Source: Dromiciops gliroides (taxonomy: Eukaryota > Chordata > Mammalia > Microbiotheria > Microbiotheriidae). From it: 64,000 nt of DNA. Shown one piece after another: positions 10,465 through 21,054 of the stretch. Below the pieces are notes generated by a model that had not been told where the DNA came from, made no database searches, and worked only from the letters and a program-made list of their open reading frames with translations. Numbering within the stretch: the stretch's first letter is position 1; each line of letters begins with the position of its first letter. Both the position numbers and the translations under genes were made by a program. The stretch lies in the NCBI RefSeq assembly GCF_019393635.1, contig NC_057867.1, forward strand, positions 75,457,492 to 75,521,491, given 5' to 3'.

Positions 10465-10915
10465 AAGTGAAATAAGCAGAACTAAGAAAACAATGATGAC
10501 AAAATTGTAAATGGATATAAAAGCATCACAAAACAACTGAAACTGGGGCAGCTAGATGGCGCAGTGGTTAAAGAGCTGGCCCTGGATTCAGGAGGACCTG
10601 AGTTCAAAGCCGGCCTCAGACACTTGACACTTACTAGCGGTGTGACCCTGGGCAAGTCACTTAACCCCCATTGCCCTGCAAAAAAAAAAAAAAACAAAAA
10701 AAAACCAACTGAAACTGAATGCTGTTAAATTATACAGAATAATCTTAACCAAAAAGGAGAGACAGGAGAAAATATAGCCCCCTACTCCTTTTCAGGGATG
10801 GGGAAAGGGTGGTCCATGGATGCAGAACATTGTATATTATATCTGACTTTTTTCAATCTATTATTCTGTTCTGCTGGACTATTTTCTCTTACAAAACAAA
10901 ATGTAAAAATTAAAA
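10465..10915 (+). mobile_element. Second L1 3'-end fragment, split by a SINE
   Basis: Reads AAGTGAAATAAGCAGAACTAAG, AACTGAAACTGAATGCTGTTAAATTAT and a GGTGG-type 3' UTR, matching a second marsupial L1 3' UTR type. A young SINE interrupts it at 10545-10705. Confidence 0.6.
10534..10716 (+). repeat. Young marsupial SINE inside the L1 fragment
   Basis: Body 10545-10705, ending CATTGCCCTGC plus an A-rich tail. Perfect 11-bp duplication CAACTGAAACT at 10534-10544 and 10706-10716. The TSD itself is L1 sequence, so the SINE is younger than the L1. Confidence 0.94.
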
Positions 10916-10916
10916 T

Positions 10917-11304
10917 CTATTTTTAGAAAGAATTTCCTGGGACCTTCTCCCTTAATTGCCATTGCTGTCTTCCAACCAATATCCTTTCTCCTTTCCTCAT
11001 TGTTACCAAGCAAACCCATCACCATGCACATTGGGGCAAATAATTTATTTTCCAGAAGCTATCAAGATGGGGCAAGGAAAAAACAGCCCTAGCTACATTT
11101 ATATTGGCTTTTATGTAAGAATTATAGACCTTTTCAATGTAACTTTTCACACAAAGCCTCATTGGTTATATTAACAGAAATTCCTGTTTTCAAAAGGAGT
11201 CTACTCTCTTCTTACATGTGAAATCAGAAAAAAAAAGTTTCTTATGTGAAAAGCTGATAAGAAGATAAGCACCATTATTCCATTCTGCCTTGTTGCATGC
11301 TAGA
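10917..11304. other. Unassigned interval
   Basis: No gene or repeat recognised. The 72-codon ORF at 10956-11174 has no motif. Confidence 0.4.
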
Positions 11305-11735
11305 AAGAACAGGTGGCTTGGTGGACAGAGTACTGGACTGGGAGTCAGACAATTCTGAGTTCAAATTCTGCCTCAGAAACTTAGTGGTTTTGTTAGCTTT
11401 GGGTTTTGGGTTTTTTTTTTTTGCAGGGCAATGAGGGTTAAGTGACTTGCCCAGGGTCACACAGCTAGTTAAATGTCAAGTGTCTGAGGCTGGATTTGAA
11501 CTCAGGGAGTCCTGAATCCAGGGCCAGTGCTTTATCCACTGCACCACCTAGCTGCCCCGGTTTTGTTAGCTTTGGCAAGTGATTCAGCCTCTCAGACTCA
11601 GTCACTTTCCCCATCTGTAAAATGGTGATAAGAATAGTATCTACTAAAAAAAAAAAGAATTGTATCTACTTCACAGGCTGGTTGTGAGGATCAACTGCAA
11701 TGATACATGTAAAGTGCTATATAAATCAGAGGTGT
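11305..11735 (+). repeat. MIR-type SINE split by a young SINE
   Basis: MIR head 11305-11402 (GGTGGCTTGGTGGACAGAGT, GAGTTCAAATTCTGCC) resumes at 11576 (CAAGTGATTCAGCCTCTCAGAC, CTGTAAAATGGTGATAAGAATAG), with the younger SINE in between. Confidence 0.8.
11386..11575 (-). repeat. Young marsupial SINE with 17-bp TSD
   Basis: Minus-strand copy of the CATTGCCCTGC type, inserted in a MIR. Perfect 17-bp duplication GGTTTTGTTAGCTTTGG at 11386-11402 and 11559-11575. Confidence 0.94.
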
Positions 11736-12115
11736 TGGGTTCAATTCTGGATGCCACATTTTAGGAAAGATGTTTTGGAATGCCTATGAGAGTGAACAGG
11801 ATGGTGAGGGTCCCAGAGAACATGACAAGTGAGAATCAATTAAAGGAGATGAAGATACTTAGACTGAGGGAGAGCACAGAGAGGGGGTATCCAAGCACTA
11901 GAAGGGCAATGATAGAAGAGAGATTAGAAGTATTCGATTTGACAGCAGAAACAGGAGAAATCTGTGGACTCAGCAGAGATTTACCCTTGGCCTAAAGAAG
12001 AATTTCCTAAAGTCCCAAAATGGAGTGGGCTGCCTCAGAAGAAACTGGCTCCCTTTGCCTGGAGATCTTCATGAAAAGACTGGATGGTGCCTTGTTGCAT
12101 GGGGGCATTGTGCTC
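11736..12115 (+). mobile_element. CR1/L3-type LINE 3' relic
   Basis: Reads TTCTGGATGCCACATTTTAGGAAAG, then a gapped match to AGGATGGTGAGGGTCC, TTTCCTAAAGTCCCAAAATGGAGTGGGCTGCCTCAG and GGAGATCTTCATGAAAAGACTGG. This is the characteristic 3' end of ancient CR1/L3 LINEs. Heavily decayed; ORFs at 11780-11995 and 12025-12333 fall in or beside it and are not host genes. Confidence 0.7.
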
Positions 12116-13403
12116 TGCTAGATACATCTAGTCTGTCTCTCAAGCTCCTGCAAGATTGGTCTCCAGCCCACTATGATTGCATGGTGAATGTGCTAAGTGA
12201 AAAGCTATATGTTCTGAGAAAGTTGGCTTGTGATGATCTGAGGAATGATGTATGTTTCTGGAGAGTCTTTTTCCATCTGTTCTGCATCTGCATTGCCTTG
12301 GCTGCACTTGGGTCCCATTGGTCCCATTTGTAGGTTCATTCGTTATAATGCAGGCTCAACTGGAAGGAGCTCCTAGGAGCCAATTGCTTTCGAAATTTTG
12401 CAATCCTGATGAAAATTTAAGTACGTGCTTTTGGAGAAATTATCTCATTCATCAGTCCCCCTCCTCTATCAAAGTCCTACTCTAAAATACTTCACTGGGG
12501 TATGGAGAGAATCCCTGGGCATGCCTGTGGAGTACAAGCTCTTTTAGGCCCTATTAAGCTAGAAAAGTGCTTGTGATAACTTGAGTATGTATGTGTCACC
12601 AGAGGAGTAGACGGGATAAGGTCAGAAACACTCACCCATTAATTGGCTGCAGGGTGACAACATGTTTCAATGACAGCAATGCCCAGAGAGCATCTATGAA
12701 GAAGCAAAAGAACTACAAGCTTTGTTGGTAGAGAGAGGACATTCATACGTGGCAAGTCCCAGATCACTGCAATGTTGAAGCAAGTATTGATCCCCTTTCC
12801 TCCAAAATGTATCAGGATGTTTCTGGAGCCATGTCTCTCAGAATCCTGTTCCCAAACTCATTTTCTTGATTCCTGCTGTCTGCTACAGCAACTGAACCAA
12901 TTGGCCACATCCCACTCATCTAGTAACAGGATCAGTGGGCTGATTTCCAACTGTATCTTGATCAAGCTAGGATCTTACATAGAATCAAGCACAGGCTCAA
13001 ATCCTTGGCAGGACCTTCGTAGGAGACCATGTGATATGACCCCCTCATTTTATACATGAGGAAAATGAGGCTCACAGAGATGAAGTACGTTGGAAGGGGC
13101 TTCCATGATGATAACTTCAGAGATCTTCAAAGGCATTAAAGTCAGCTCTGTAATGGTTTTGTTCCCAAGACCTACAGAGACAGTTTCTGACTATAATCAG
13201 TGTAAGATAAGCAATGACAATCAATGAAAGATACCCAGCAAAACATTTTAAAATCTGCTTTTTGCTGAATTATCCCCCCCGGATTAAAGCATTTTCTCTC
13301 ACATTTCCCCAGAACACTCCCCCCTCATCACCCTACACTCTCTCTGAATGCATGGCACATCTATCTTGCCCACCCTCTGGCCCATGCACACACTAGAAAG
13401 AAA
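12116..13403. other. Gene-free interval
   Basis: Nothing beyond short chance ORFs. CATTTTATACATGAGGAAAATGAGGC near 13045-13070 is a MIR-like scrap. Confidence 0.4.
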
Positions 13404-13515
13404 GTTAGGTTCTTAAGGGAAGGAATTATGCCATATTTTCTTTGTCTCCAAAGGGCCTACCATTAAGCCTTGCATGTGGCAGATTCTCAATAAATGTTTG
13501 TTGAATTGAATTATT
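13404..13515 (+). repeat. L2 3'-end relic
   Basis: GGGAAGGAATTATGCC ... CTTGCATGTGGCAGATTCTCAATAAATGTTTGTTGAATTGAA matches the 3' terminus common to L2 and L2-dependent SINEs. Confidence 0.65.
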
Positions 13516-13639
13516 AGACTAGTCTTGTTAACATTTGATATTAACATGGACTGTTCCAAATGTGCTTATTGGATTATTTTGATTGCTACGGGAAAATCCA
13601 AATAGTGAAAAAAGGTCAAGAATTATTAATTGCCAGTTA

Positions 13640-14180
13640 GGGGTTGTTGTTGTTTGTCCTTCATTTTCAAAGAGGACCGATGACATCACAGGTGATGTCG
13701 TGACTTGTGTGTGAACTGGATTTAAGTGAGGCAGAGTTGCACAAGGTTATCATCTTCACTCTCTCTTCCTGAGTCATCAAAGTCCAGTGCCAGGACAAAA
13801 GTCAAGATGACTGGTGATGGCCCAGGATGCAGTGGATGGATGACCTTGGTGTCTTCAATGCCTGCCCAAGCTCTAAGTGCTTCACAGTGTCTGCTTCAAC
13901 CACCTTCATGGCCATTGGAATGAATTGTTCTCATACACCCTTTCTGCCAGGGAAAGTGTTCACATGCTTAGGGTAGAAAACTTCCTAACTCACCAACAGG
14001 TTTGAGGACTGTTGGTTATTCTCAAACTGGTTTAGCTCATCTACTGAGACAGTTTACCAGGATATGACCTGTGTGCATGCTACAGCTTCTGGGAGCCACA
14101 GGTGAGTTGGGTGAATCAGGTGGACACCAAAAGTGGTTGAGCAGCCCTGAAAAGGGCTCAGCAAACCTTCACATCACAGT
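13640..14180. repeat. Dispersed non-LTR-like repeat, family not named
   Basis: Begins TTGTTGTTGTTTGTCCTTCATTTTC and continues AGAGGACCGATGACATCAC, GGCAGAGTTGCACAA, GATGGCCCAGGATGCAGTGG. I recognise this wording as a common marsupial dispersed repeat but cannot name the family. The GTTGTTGTT end suggests an RTE-like 3' end on the minus strand. Confidence 0.5.
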
Positions 14181-14204
14181 TACTAGTCCTCTTGAACATG
14201 CCAT

Positions 14205-14310
14205 ACACCATACTTAGAGGTAGAGGTTCAGAAAGACCTAGATTTCAATCCTGCTTCAGAAATTTCCTAGCAGTGTAACCTAGAAGGTCCTCAGACAACT
14301 CTCTAAGACT
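14205..14310 (+). repeat. MIR fragment
   Basis: AGAAAGACCTAGATTTCAATC then CTTCAGAAATTTCCTAGCAG TGTAACC: the first two thirds of a diverged MIR. Confidence 0.6.
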
Positions 14311-14956
14311 AAATATAAATGAAAATATTGAACACAGACTAAAGCTATGTCTATCTGAAGTTCCTTAATTGTCTCTGGCATGGCAAACCTAGCATTTTCT
14401 ACTGTCTTGTCAAAGGATTGTGCAAATGGTTGCCAAGTCAACAGAAACAAGTGTATAAACTTTGTGTAGTGTGGCTATTTTTGTTATCTGGCTACAGGTT
14501 GAATTCTATTGATTCTCCATGAAATATTATAGAATATTTTATATAAAAGGTCCTTACCCACAGTGATACTTAGCACAGTTCCTTTTCATATTTTTCCCAC
14601 TCTTTATAAGGAGCTCCTGGTGTGCAATCTCCATCCACCAATGCAGGTTGGCAACTTAACTGGGACTTATTGTCTGAGATAGTTGCCTTGGATTGGGAGA
14701 GGTTAAGTAAATTATTCATGATCATACAACTAGTGTGCATTCAGGATAAAACCAAAACATCAAACTTCTTAGTGCTATCTACTATGTCATGCTGCCTTTC
14801 ACTTTTCAAAGAGGAAGTGTTTAATAAATAATTCAATCCAGCCACTTTGTTAAAAAAAAAAGAAACTAAATGTGTGAGAGAATAGAGGTTTGGAAGTAAT
14901 AATTATAATAATAACTGACATTTACATAGCACCTAGTATCTAACTGGAATTTACAC
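14311..14956. other. Gene-free interval
   Basis: AT-rich. Only a weak MIR-like scrap near 14690-14790 (AGGTTAAGTAAATTATTCATGATC). No gene seen. Confidence 0.4.
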
Positions 14957-15150
14957 TGGAGAGGTTATGTAGCATAGTAGAAAGAAGGCTGGTTTTGAAC
15001 CCAGGAAGACTTGGGTTCAAGGCCTACCTTTGACACATGCTAGTTGCGTGACCCTGGGCAGATCACTAAGGCTCTCATGGATCTAGGTAACTATCCAGTT
15101 CTGTACATAACAGAGAAGGCGTCATCCACAGGCATATCTACACTGCTAGT
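14957..15150 (+). repeat. MIR-type SINE
   Basis: GGTTATGTAGCATAGTAG, CCCAGGAAGACTTGGGTTCAAGGC and GCGTGACCCTGGGCAGATCACT are in MIR order. The 3' end is lost. Confidence 0.75.
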
Positions 15151-16139
15151 TCCTAAACAAATAACATCACACGTCTGGACTTAAAGATGTAAACAATTCT
15201 TTAACTTGATCTTGGGAACAACCCTGTGAATTGGATGCTATTATTATCCTAGATTCATATACTAGAACTCAGGGAGGAGGAGCAATCTGCCTATGGCTAC
15301 ATAGCTAGTGAGTCAGTATTTATATGGTGATTCCAAACCAGGTCTTGTTGACTCAAAGTCCAGTGCTTGGTCAGCTGGGCAGAGAAACGGGCCCTCTCAT
15401 CTGGGCTGTAGGCTTTTGCATGTATCATCCAGGTCAAGTATTTTGACAATTGGCCAAGGATACACACTCGTAGGCATGACCAAAATTCTGGTTCATTGCT
15501 GTGGTGAGGGGCCATCTTTACCCTCCCCCTCCCCACTCTGCAGTAGACTTTTCCCTGAAAACTGTCTCAGACGGTCATCTTGAGACCTAACTGCTCACCT
15601 CTTATGACAAAGACCCCAGGTATCATGGGCTGGCAGGGAAAAAAAAGTCATTTGTAAGGATGCTAAAAGTGAGTAATAAATGAAGGTGCACAATAATAAC
15701 AATCAGCTCCCAATAGACTAGCCCTTTATCGCCAATGTAAACTTGAAGAGCTAGCCTTAAGCCCTTAATATACTGCTAACCAAAATATGTGGGTAGATAA
15801 TGTATTGGAATAAAGGAACTTATTTCTTTTATCGATAAGAGAATAATGACTCTGGAAAGGATTTGGAAAGGTTACTTTTACCTTCTGGTGAATTGTACCT
15901 AAAGCATCCAATTACTGATGTTCATCTCCTCCCCCCCCACTCCAATCTTCCAGATGTTTGGCACTGGATAGTAAAATGATCTTTTCTGGTGTCTTTCTGG
16001 CTCCAGACTTCCAAGACAGGAATGGCATCTTGTCCTTAAACAAAACAAAACAAAATACAGACTTGATGTTTTTCCCCACACTGTATTTTGGACACATCAG
16101 TTACTCTCTGTAAGTTTTCAAAAATGAATGTCAAAATGC
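15151..16139. other. Gene-free interval with MIR scraps
   Basis: A minus-strand MIR-like piece spans about 15220-15370 (CCTGTGAATTGGATGCTATTATTATCC, CTAGAACTCAGGGAGG). The rest is unassigned. Confidence 0.4.
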
Positions 16140-16359
16140 GGAGATGGAGCCTACGAGACTGGATAAAGTGCTGAATGTAAAGTCAGTAAGACTTAGGTTC
16201 CAATCTTGCCTCCAAAGCTTCCTAGCTCTGTAACCCTGGCCTAGTCCCTCACTTCTCTGAGCTTCAGTTTACTCATCTGTACAATGGGGACAATAAGGCC
16301 CTAGGTACTCATCTCACTGTGTTGTTATGAAGTTCAAATGGGATACCGTGTACAGAGCA
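16140..16359 (+). repeat. MIR-type SINE, ends at an L1 insertion
   Basis: GGATAAAGTGCTGAATGTAAAG, TAACCCTGGCCTAGTCCCTCAC and CAGTTTACTCATCTGTACAATGGGG are in order. The sequence runs into the left TSD of the L1 at 16360 and continues at 17784. Confidence 0.78.
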
Positions 16360-16368
16360 CATAACAAA

Positions 16369-16528
16369 CCTATTTTTTTTTTGGTAGGGCAATGAGGGTT
16401 AAGTGACTTGCCCAGAGTCATACAGCTAGTAAATGTCAAGTGTTTGAGGCCGGATTTGAACTCAGGTACTCCTGAATGCAGGGCCGGTGCTTTATCCACT
16501 GCACCACCTACCTGACCCCCTATTTTTT
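16369..16528 (-). repeat. SINE at the L1 3' edge
   Basis: Minus-strand SINE, body 16379-16518, CATTGCCCT-type end. The duplicated 10 bases CCTATTTTTT at 16369-16378 and 16519-16528 overlap the L1's own TSD and tail, so the SINE used the L1 target duplication as its site. Confidence 0.88.
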
Positions 16529-16576
16529 AATTATAAAAGAATTTTATTATTTTACAGTTACATGTAGAAATAGTTT

Positions 16577-16583
16577 TCAACAT

Positions 16584-16615
<32 letters not shown>

Positions 16616-16761
16616 TAGTGAGGCAATTGGGATTAAGTGACTTGCCCAGGGTCACACAGCTAGTAAGTGTTAAGTGTCTGAGACCGGATTTGAACTCAGG
16701 TACTCCTGACTCCAGGGCCGGTGCTCTATCCACTGCGCCATCTAGCTGCCCCTCAACATTT
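16577..16761 (-). repeat. SINE nested in the L1 3' UTR
   Basis: Minus-strand copy of the CAATTGCCTCAC type with AAAAC-unit tail. The short duplication TCAACATTT lies at 16577-16585 and 16753-16761, inside L1 3' UTR sequence. Confidence 0.9.
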
Positions 16762-17814
16762 GTTTTTAAAAGATTTCTAGTTTCAAATTTTTCTTCCTCC
16801 CTCCCCTCCCTTCCCTCTCCCCAAGACAGCAAGTAATCTGATATAGGTTATATATGTACAATCACATTAAACATATTTCTGCATTAGTCATGCTGTGAGA
16901 GAACAATCAGAGCAAAAAGGAAAAACCTCAAAAAAGAAAAACAACAGCACTAAAAACAAAAGAAATAGTATGGTTCAATCTGCATTCATATTCCACAGTT
17001 CTTTTTTTTTCTGGATTTGGAGAACATTATCCATCATGAGTCCTTTGGAACTATCTTGTACCATTGTATTGCTGAGAAGAGTCAAGTCTATCACAGTTGA
17101 TCAACACATAATGTTGATGATACTGTGTACAATATTCTCCTGGTTCTGCTCATCTCACTCATTATCAGTTCACGCAAGTCCTTCCAGGTTTCTTTGAAAT
17201 TCGCCTGCTCATTGTTTCTTATAGCACAATAGTATTCCATTACATTCATATACTACAACTTGTTCAGTCATTCCCCAATTGATGGGCAGCCCCTCATTTT
17301 CCACTTCCCTGCCACCACAAAAAGAGCAGCTATAAATATTTTTGTACATGTGGGTTCTTTTCCTTTTTCTATGATCTCTTTGGAAAAAAGACCTAATAGT
17401 GGTATTTCTGGGTTAAAGCCCTTTGGGCATAGTTCCAAACTGCTCTCCAGAGTGGTTGGATCAGTTCACAGCTCCACCAACAATGCATTAGTGTTCCAAT
17501 TTTTCCACAGCTTCTCCAACATTTATTATTTTCCTTTTTTGTCATATTAGCCACTCTGATAAGGGTGAGGTGGTACCTCAGAGTTGTTTTAATTCGCATT
17601 TCTCTGATTAATAGTGATTTAGAGCATTTTTTCATATGGCAATAGATAGCTTTGATTTCTTCATCAGAAAACTGCCTGTTTGTACAAAAACCTTTTCATT
17701 TAATGTAGTCAAAATCATCCATTTTACATTTCATGATATTCTCTATCTCTTGTTTTGATCATAAACATAACAAACCTATTTTTATATGAGCTCTGATTAC
17801 AATGGCTATCTTTC

Positions 17815-17998
17815 ATTTTTAGTCCAAGGACCCAAGTTCAAATACTGGCTCTGCTACTTACTACACTTCTGACTTTGGGTAATTAAGTCACTTCCTACCC
17901 CACACTTTGGTTTCCTCATATGTAAAATTCCCCAGGCTGGGCTAGATAACCCCTACAGTCCCTTCCACCTCTGAATCTGAGACCCCCTGTGACTATAA
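17815..17998 (+). repeat. MIR-type SINE
   Basis: AGTCCAAGGACCCAAGTTCAAATAC, TCTGACTTTGGGTAATTAAGTCAC, GGTTTCCTCATATGTAAAAT, CAGTCCCTTCCACCTCTGAATC. May belong with the MIR broken by the L1, or be a second copy. Confidence 0.72.
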
Positions 17999-20658
17999 TT
18001 ATTTTCCTCATGTGCCCTAGGGCATAGGTAATTGAACATTTCTGCTTAGACTTGAGATTTTCAAAGCACTGTGTCAATGATGTATTCTGTCTGGGCTTCC
18101 TCAGCTCCTATCATGGGTGGTTACCATGTCACTTTTGCCTTTTGGGATAGGTCTTGAAGTTCAGGTAGATACAGATTCTTTCTTTGGGCTTTTGATGATT
18201 AGGGTCCTCTACCAGTTCTTATCTTTCCCTCACTGTCTACAAAAGGGCTATCCCCTTTGTCAAGCTACATCTGACACCTAATATATTTAAACAATATTTT
18301 CTTCCCATCTTTGTCTCTTTTAAGTCGTGCCTCTATATTCAACCTGGCTTTTTGGAGTTTTTTTCTTGCCAGGTCTAGCTATCCTTTGTAATTTTCCTTT
18401 TGAACTTGGCCTATTTGGAAAGCATTGTCAAGTAAAATCAAAAGGAAAAATTGTTGTCTGTTACCTTTCATTTTAATAACTGGCTGATGTGAGGAAAGTC
18501 ATTTGTTCCATGGCCCCATAAAGTAGGCCGAAGCTTGAAATAAGGTTCAATGGCAAAGCTTTGAAATGGAACTGAGTAAGTCTCTCTTGGAGAAAAGCCA
18601 GGTGATCTTTAGACAATTCCAGTTGTATAGCTAACTCTCCCATCCTAGATGCCAGGAACTCTCCCCAAAACCCCTAGGAACTTTATGTCTTGTTGAGCTA
18701 CAGAACTTTGATTATAACGGGTGACCATCAGACCTTCCCAGGGCTGGAAACCAAAGCTTTTCTGAGGGAATGTCATAATAGTTTCCCTTTGTTTTCTAGT
18801 AGAGCCATAGACTTTTCCTGACATTTTGACTACAAGATCGCTGATTTAGTTTAAAAGTGAGACCGGCTTGGAGTACTGGGCAAAGAGCTGGCCTCAAGGC
18901 CAGAAGATGAGCCTGTGCTCTATACTGGCCATGTGACACTGCCTAAGTGACCTGCCCTCTCATTGTTTTAGGCAACCCTGTCCAACTTGCACCAAATTCC
19001 ATATCAGCAAACCATCAAAATTTTCATGTTCCAAGCAACTTTTTTCAAGTGGATTCAAGTTGCAGAGAAGGTGCCAGAATTAAGGGGTAGTAAGTTTCCT
19101 CACATGGGAATTCCCTATATCAATGAAATTACAGGCTTAGTCCCTATCATATTTTGTGCAAAGGAGGAAAAGGGTTAGGAAAGATTTTTGTTTTCATCTT
19201 TATTTCCTAGAAATTTTTTTTCAAAATTGAATTTTATTGTGAAGGCTTTTTATTGAAATAATTTTTCTTTAACTTAAAAAATAATGAGAATGACCAAAGT
19301 GGTTTGTGTTCAGCTGTTAAAATAGTTGATTAGCCAAAATAGTTGAGAAAGAGCCCAGGCCTTGATGGTGGGTTCAAACCAAGGAGTCAAAGTCATTTTT
19401 GGTTTTAACCTGAACTGAGTGGGTTTATTTTCTCACCCATTTCAGTCCAGTTAAAAGGATCAATATGATTCCAGAGAATTGTTTTTCATTCACATGCTGT
19501 GACCAAAGACGGACTGGACCAGGCATGTTAAGAATATTGTTGGATCTTGTTGTCTACATTCCATTAGCTGGAACTAGTGTGGGTGCACTTTGAAACTGGT
19601 GCCTGTGACTTTGACCTATTCCCACATTAGCCTCAGTTCATAAAGAAGCCTATTTCAACTTCACAAGCCGGCCCATCCAGCTTTGGTAAGAGGAGCTCCT
19701 GGAGTAGATGGAGCTGAGATTCCTAAAGGCAACCCCAGGCTCAGTCTAATAAAATACCCTGCTGACAAACTGCAGGTTCAGGGAGACTAGCATGCAAAAT
19801 GCAGAGAGTTCTTATGAGTATAACTTTTGAACACAGACCTGCAAAAGTAGAAGACTTGCCATCTGTCAGAGCATTCATCCCAGGGAGAGACCTTACATGC
19901 CAACTAGTTCATAGGGCACAGTGGATTGTAATTGGAGATGACATTTTGGAATGTTAGGGATATAAGAAGCCCTGGACTTATCAGAATTTACTCATACAAG
20001 AGAAAAACCCAGGACAGGTAATGATTCGGGGTTGCTGTCCACTAGAGCAAGCAGCAGTCCATCATCTTTTTAGACCTCTATGACCATCACCTCACTCAGA
20101 AAGGGGGAAGGAAGTCTCATCAATATAATGAAGACAAAAGGGATTTTCAGCCAGAGCTCCAATACTTTTCTGAAAATTAGAAAAATCAAAACTAAAGAGA
20201 AGCCCTTGAGATGAATTAAATCCTCATCTAATCTCCCCCATGGCTATTCTGAGCCTTTTCCTTGGCCCTCAAATCTAGTAGCCTTCCTTTCTTAGCTCCC
20301 CTTCCCTCACTTTTATAGCAAATGAGTTTGATTCTTTATTTATTGCAAATTTGGGGGCTATGTGGACAGCAGCTTACTTTCTCAATTCCCCTCCTCCCCA
20401 AATCTCAGAAACAGCAACTAATTATTGCCTTCCTTGTAGCCATTCAGATGGGAGGAGACATCCCTCCTTGCTAAGGCTAACACCTTCTCCTTTGTAACTC
20501 CTTAGTTCCTTCTCCTCCTCTACCACCAAGGACTTTGCTCCAATACTCATGCCCTTTTTCTTGTGTTCTGATTTAATAAATCTAAAATTAACTAAATTGA
20601 TCTCTATGGGAGCTCTGAACTACTCCATTTTTCTACCCCCCCACTTTTTGCCCCTCTC
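17999..20658. other. Gene-free interval
   Basis: About 2.6 kb without a supported gene. 18870-18970 has a MIR-like scrap. 19860-20010 has two short stretches reminiscent of zinc-finger linkers (see rejected items). Confidence 0.4.
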
Positions 20659-21054
20659 TAGTAGCAGTAGCAGTAGTAGTAATCATAGTAGTAAACAGTA
20701 ATAAGAAAAGTAGCAGTAGTAGTAATAATAGTAGCAGCAGCAACAGCAGCAGCAGTAGCAGTAGTAGGAGTAGTAATCATAGTCACATAATCATAGTAGT
20801 GACAGCACTAGTATGTTTCTAAGTTCTCCCTGGGTTTATCTGTATCTCTAGAGACAAGCCTCCACCCCTCTCACTGTAGCAGCAGCAGCAACAGTAATCA
20901 AAGTAGTACCAGTAGCAGCAGCAGCCAGTTGTAGTAGTAGTAGTAGTAGTATAAGTAGTGATAGTGGTAGTGGTTGTGGTAGAAGTAGTAATCATAACAG
21001 TAGTAGTAATAGTATTAGCAACAGCAGCAGTAGTAGTAATAGTAGTAGCATCCC
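20659..21054. repeat. Long impure AGT/AGC trinucleotide tract
   Basis: Two blocks (20659-20815 and 20876-21054) of AGT, AGC, AAT and AAC triplets, separated by about 60 bases of ordinary sequence. The triplet phase gives low-complexity ORFs on both strands (Thr-rich on minus, Val-rich on plus), which are artefacts. Confidence 0.93.

Larger units (their letters stand above)
16360..17783 (-). mobile_element. 5'-truncated L1 with 18-bp TSD
   Basis: L1 3' part on the minus strand, body about 16529-17765. It is bounded by a perfect 18-bp duplication, CATAACAAACCTATTTTT, at 16360-16377 and 17766-17783. Frame 17393-17635 encodes the conserved ORF2 C-terminal region (MKKCSKSLLIREM, then a Cys/His-rich part CWRSCGKIGTLMHCWWSCEL). 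The 3' UTR follows, with CTCAAAAAAGAAAAAC on the plus strand. ORF2 is broken below this, so the copy is dead. Two SINEs have inserted into it. Confidence 0.92.

Noticed and set aside
19860..20010. Two stretches like zinc-finger linkers (CATCCCAGGGAGAGACCT and CATACAAGAGAAAAACCC)
   Set aside because: They are 117 bases apart, not a multiple of the 84-base finger unit, and no Cys pairs lie in phase. At best a remote zinc-finger pseudogene; not supportable.
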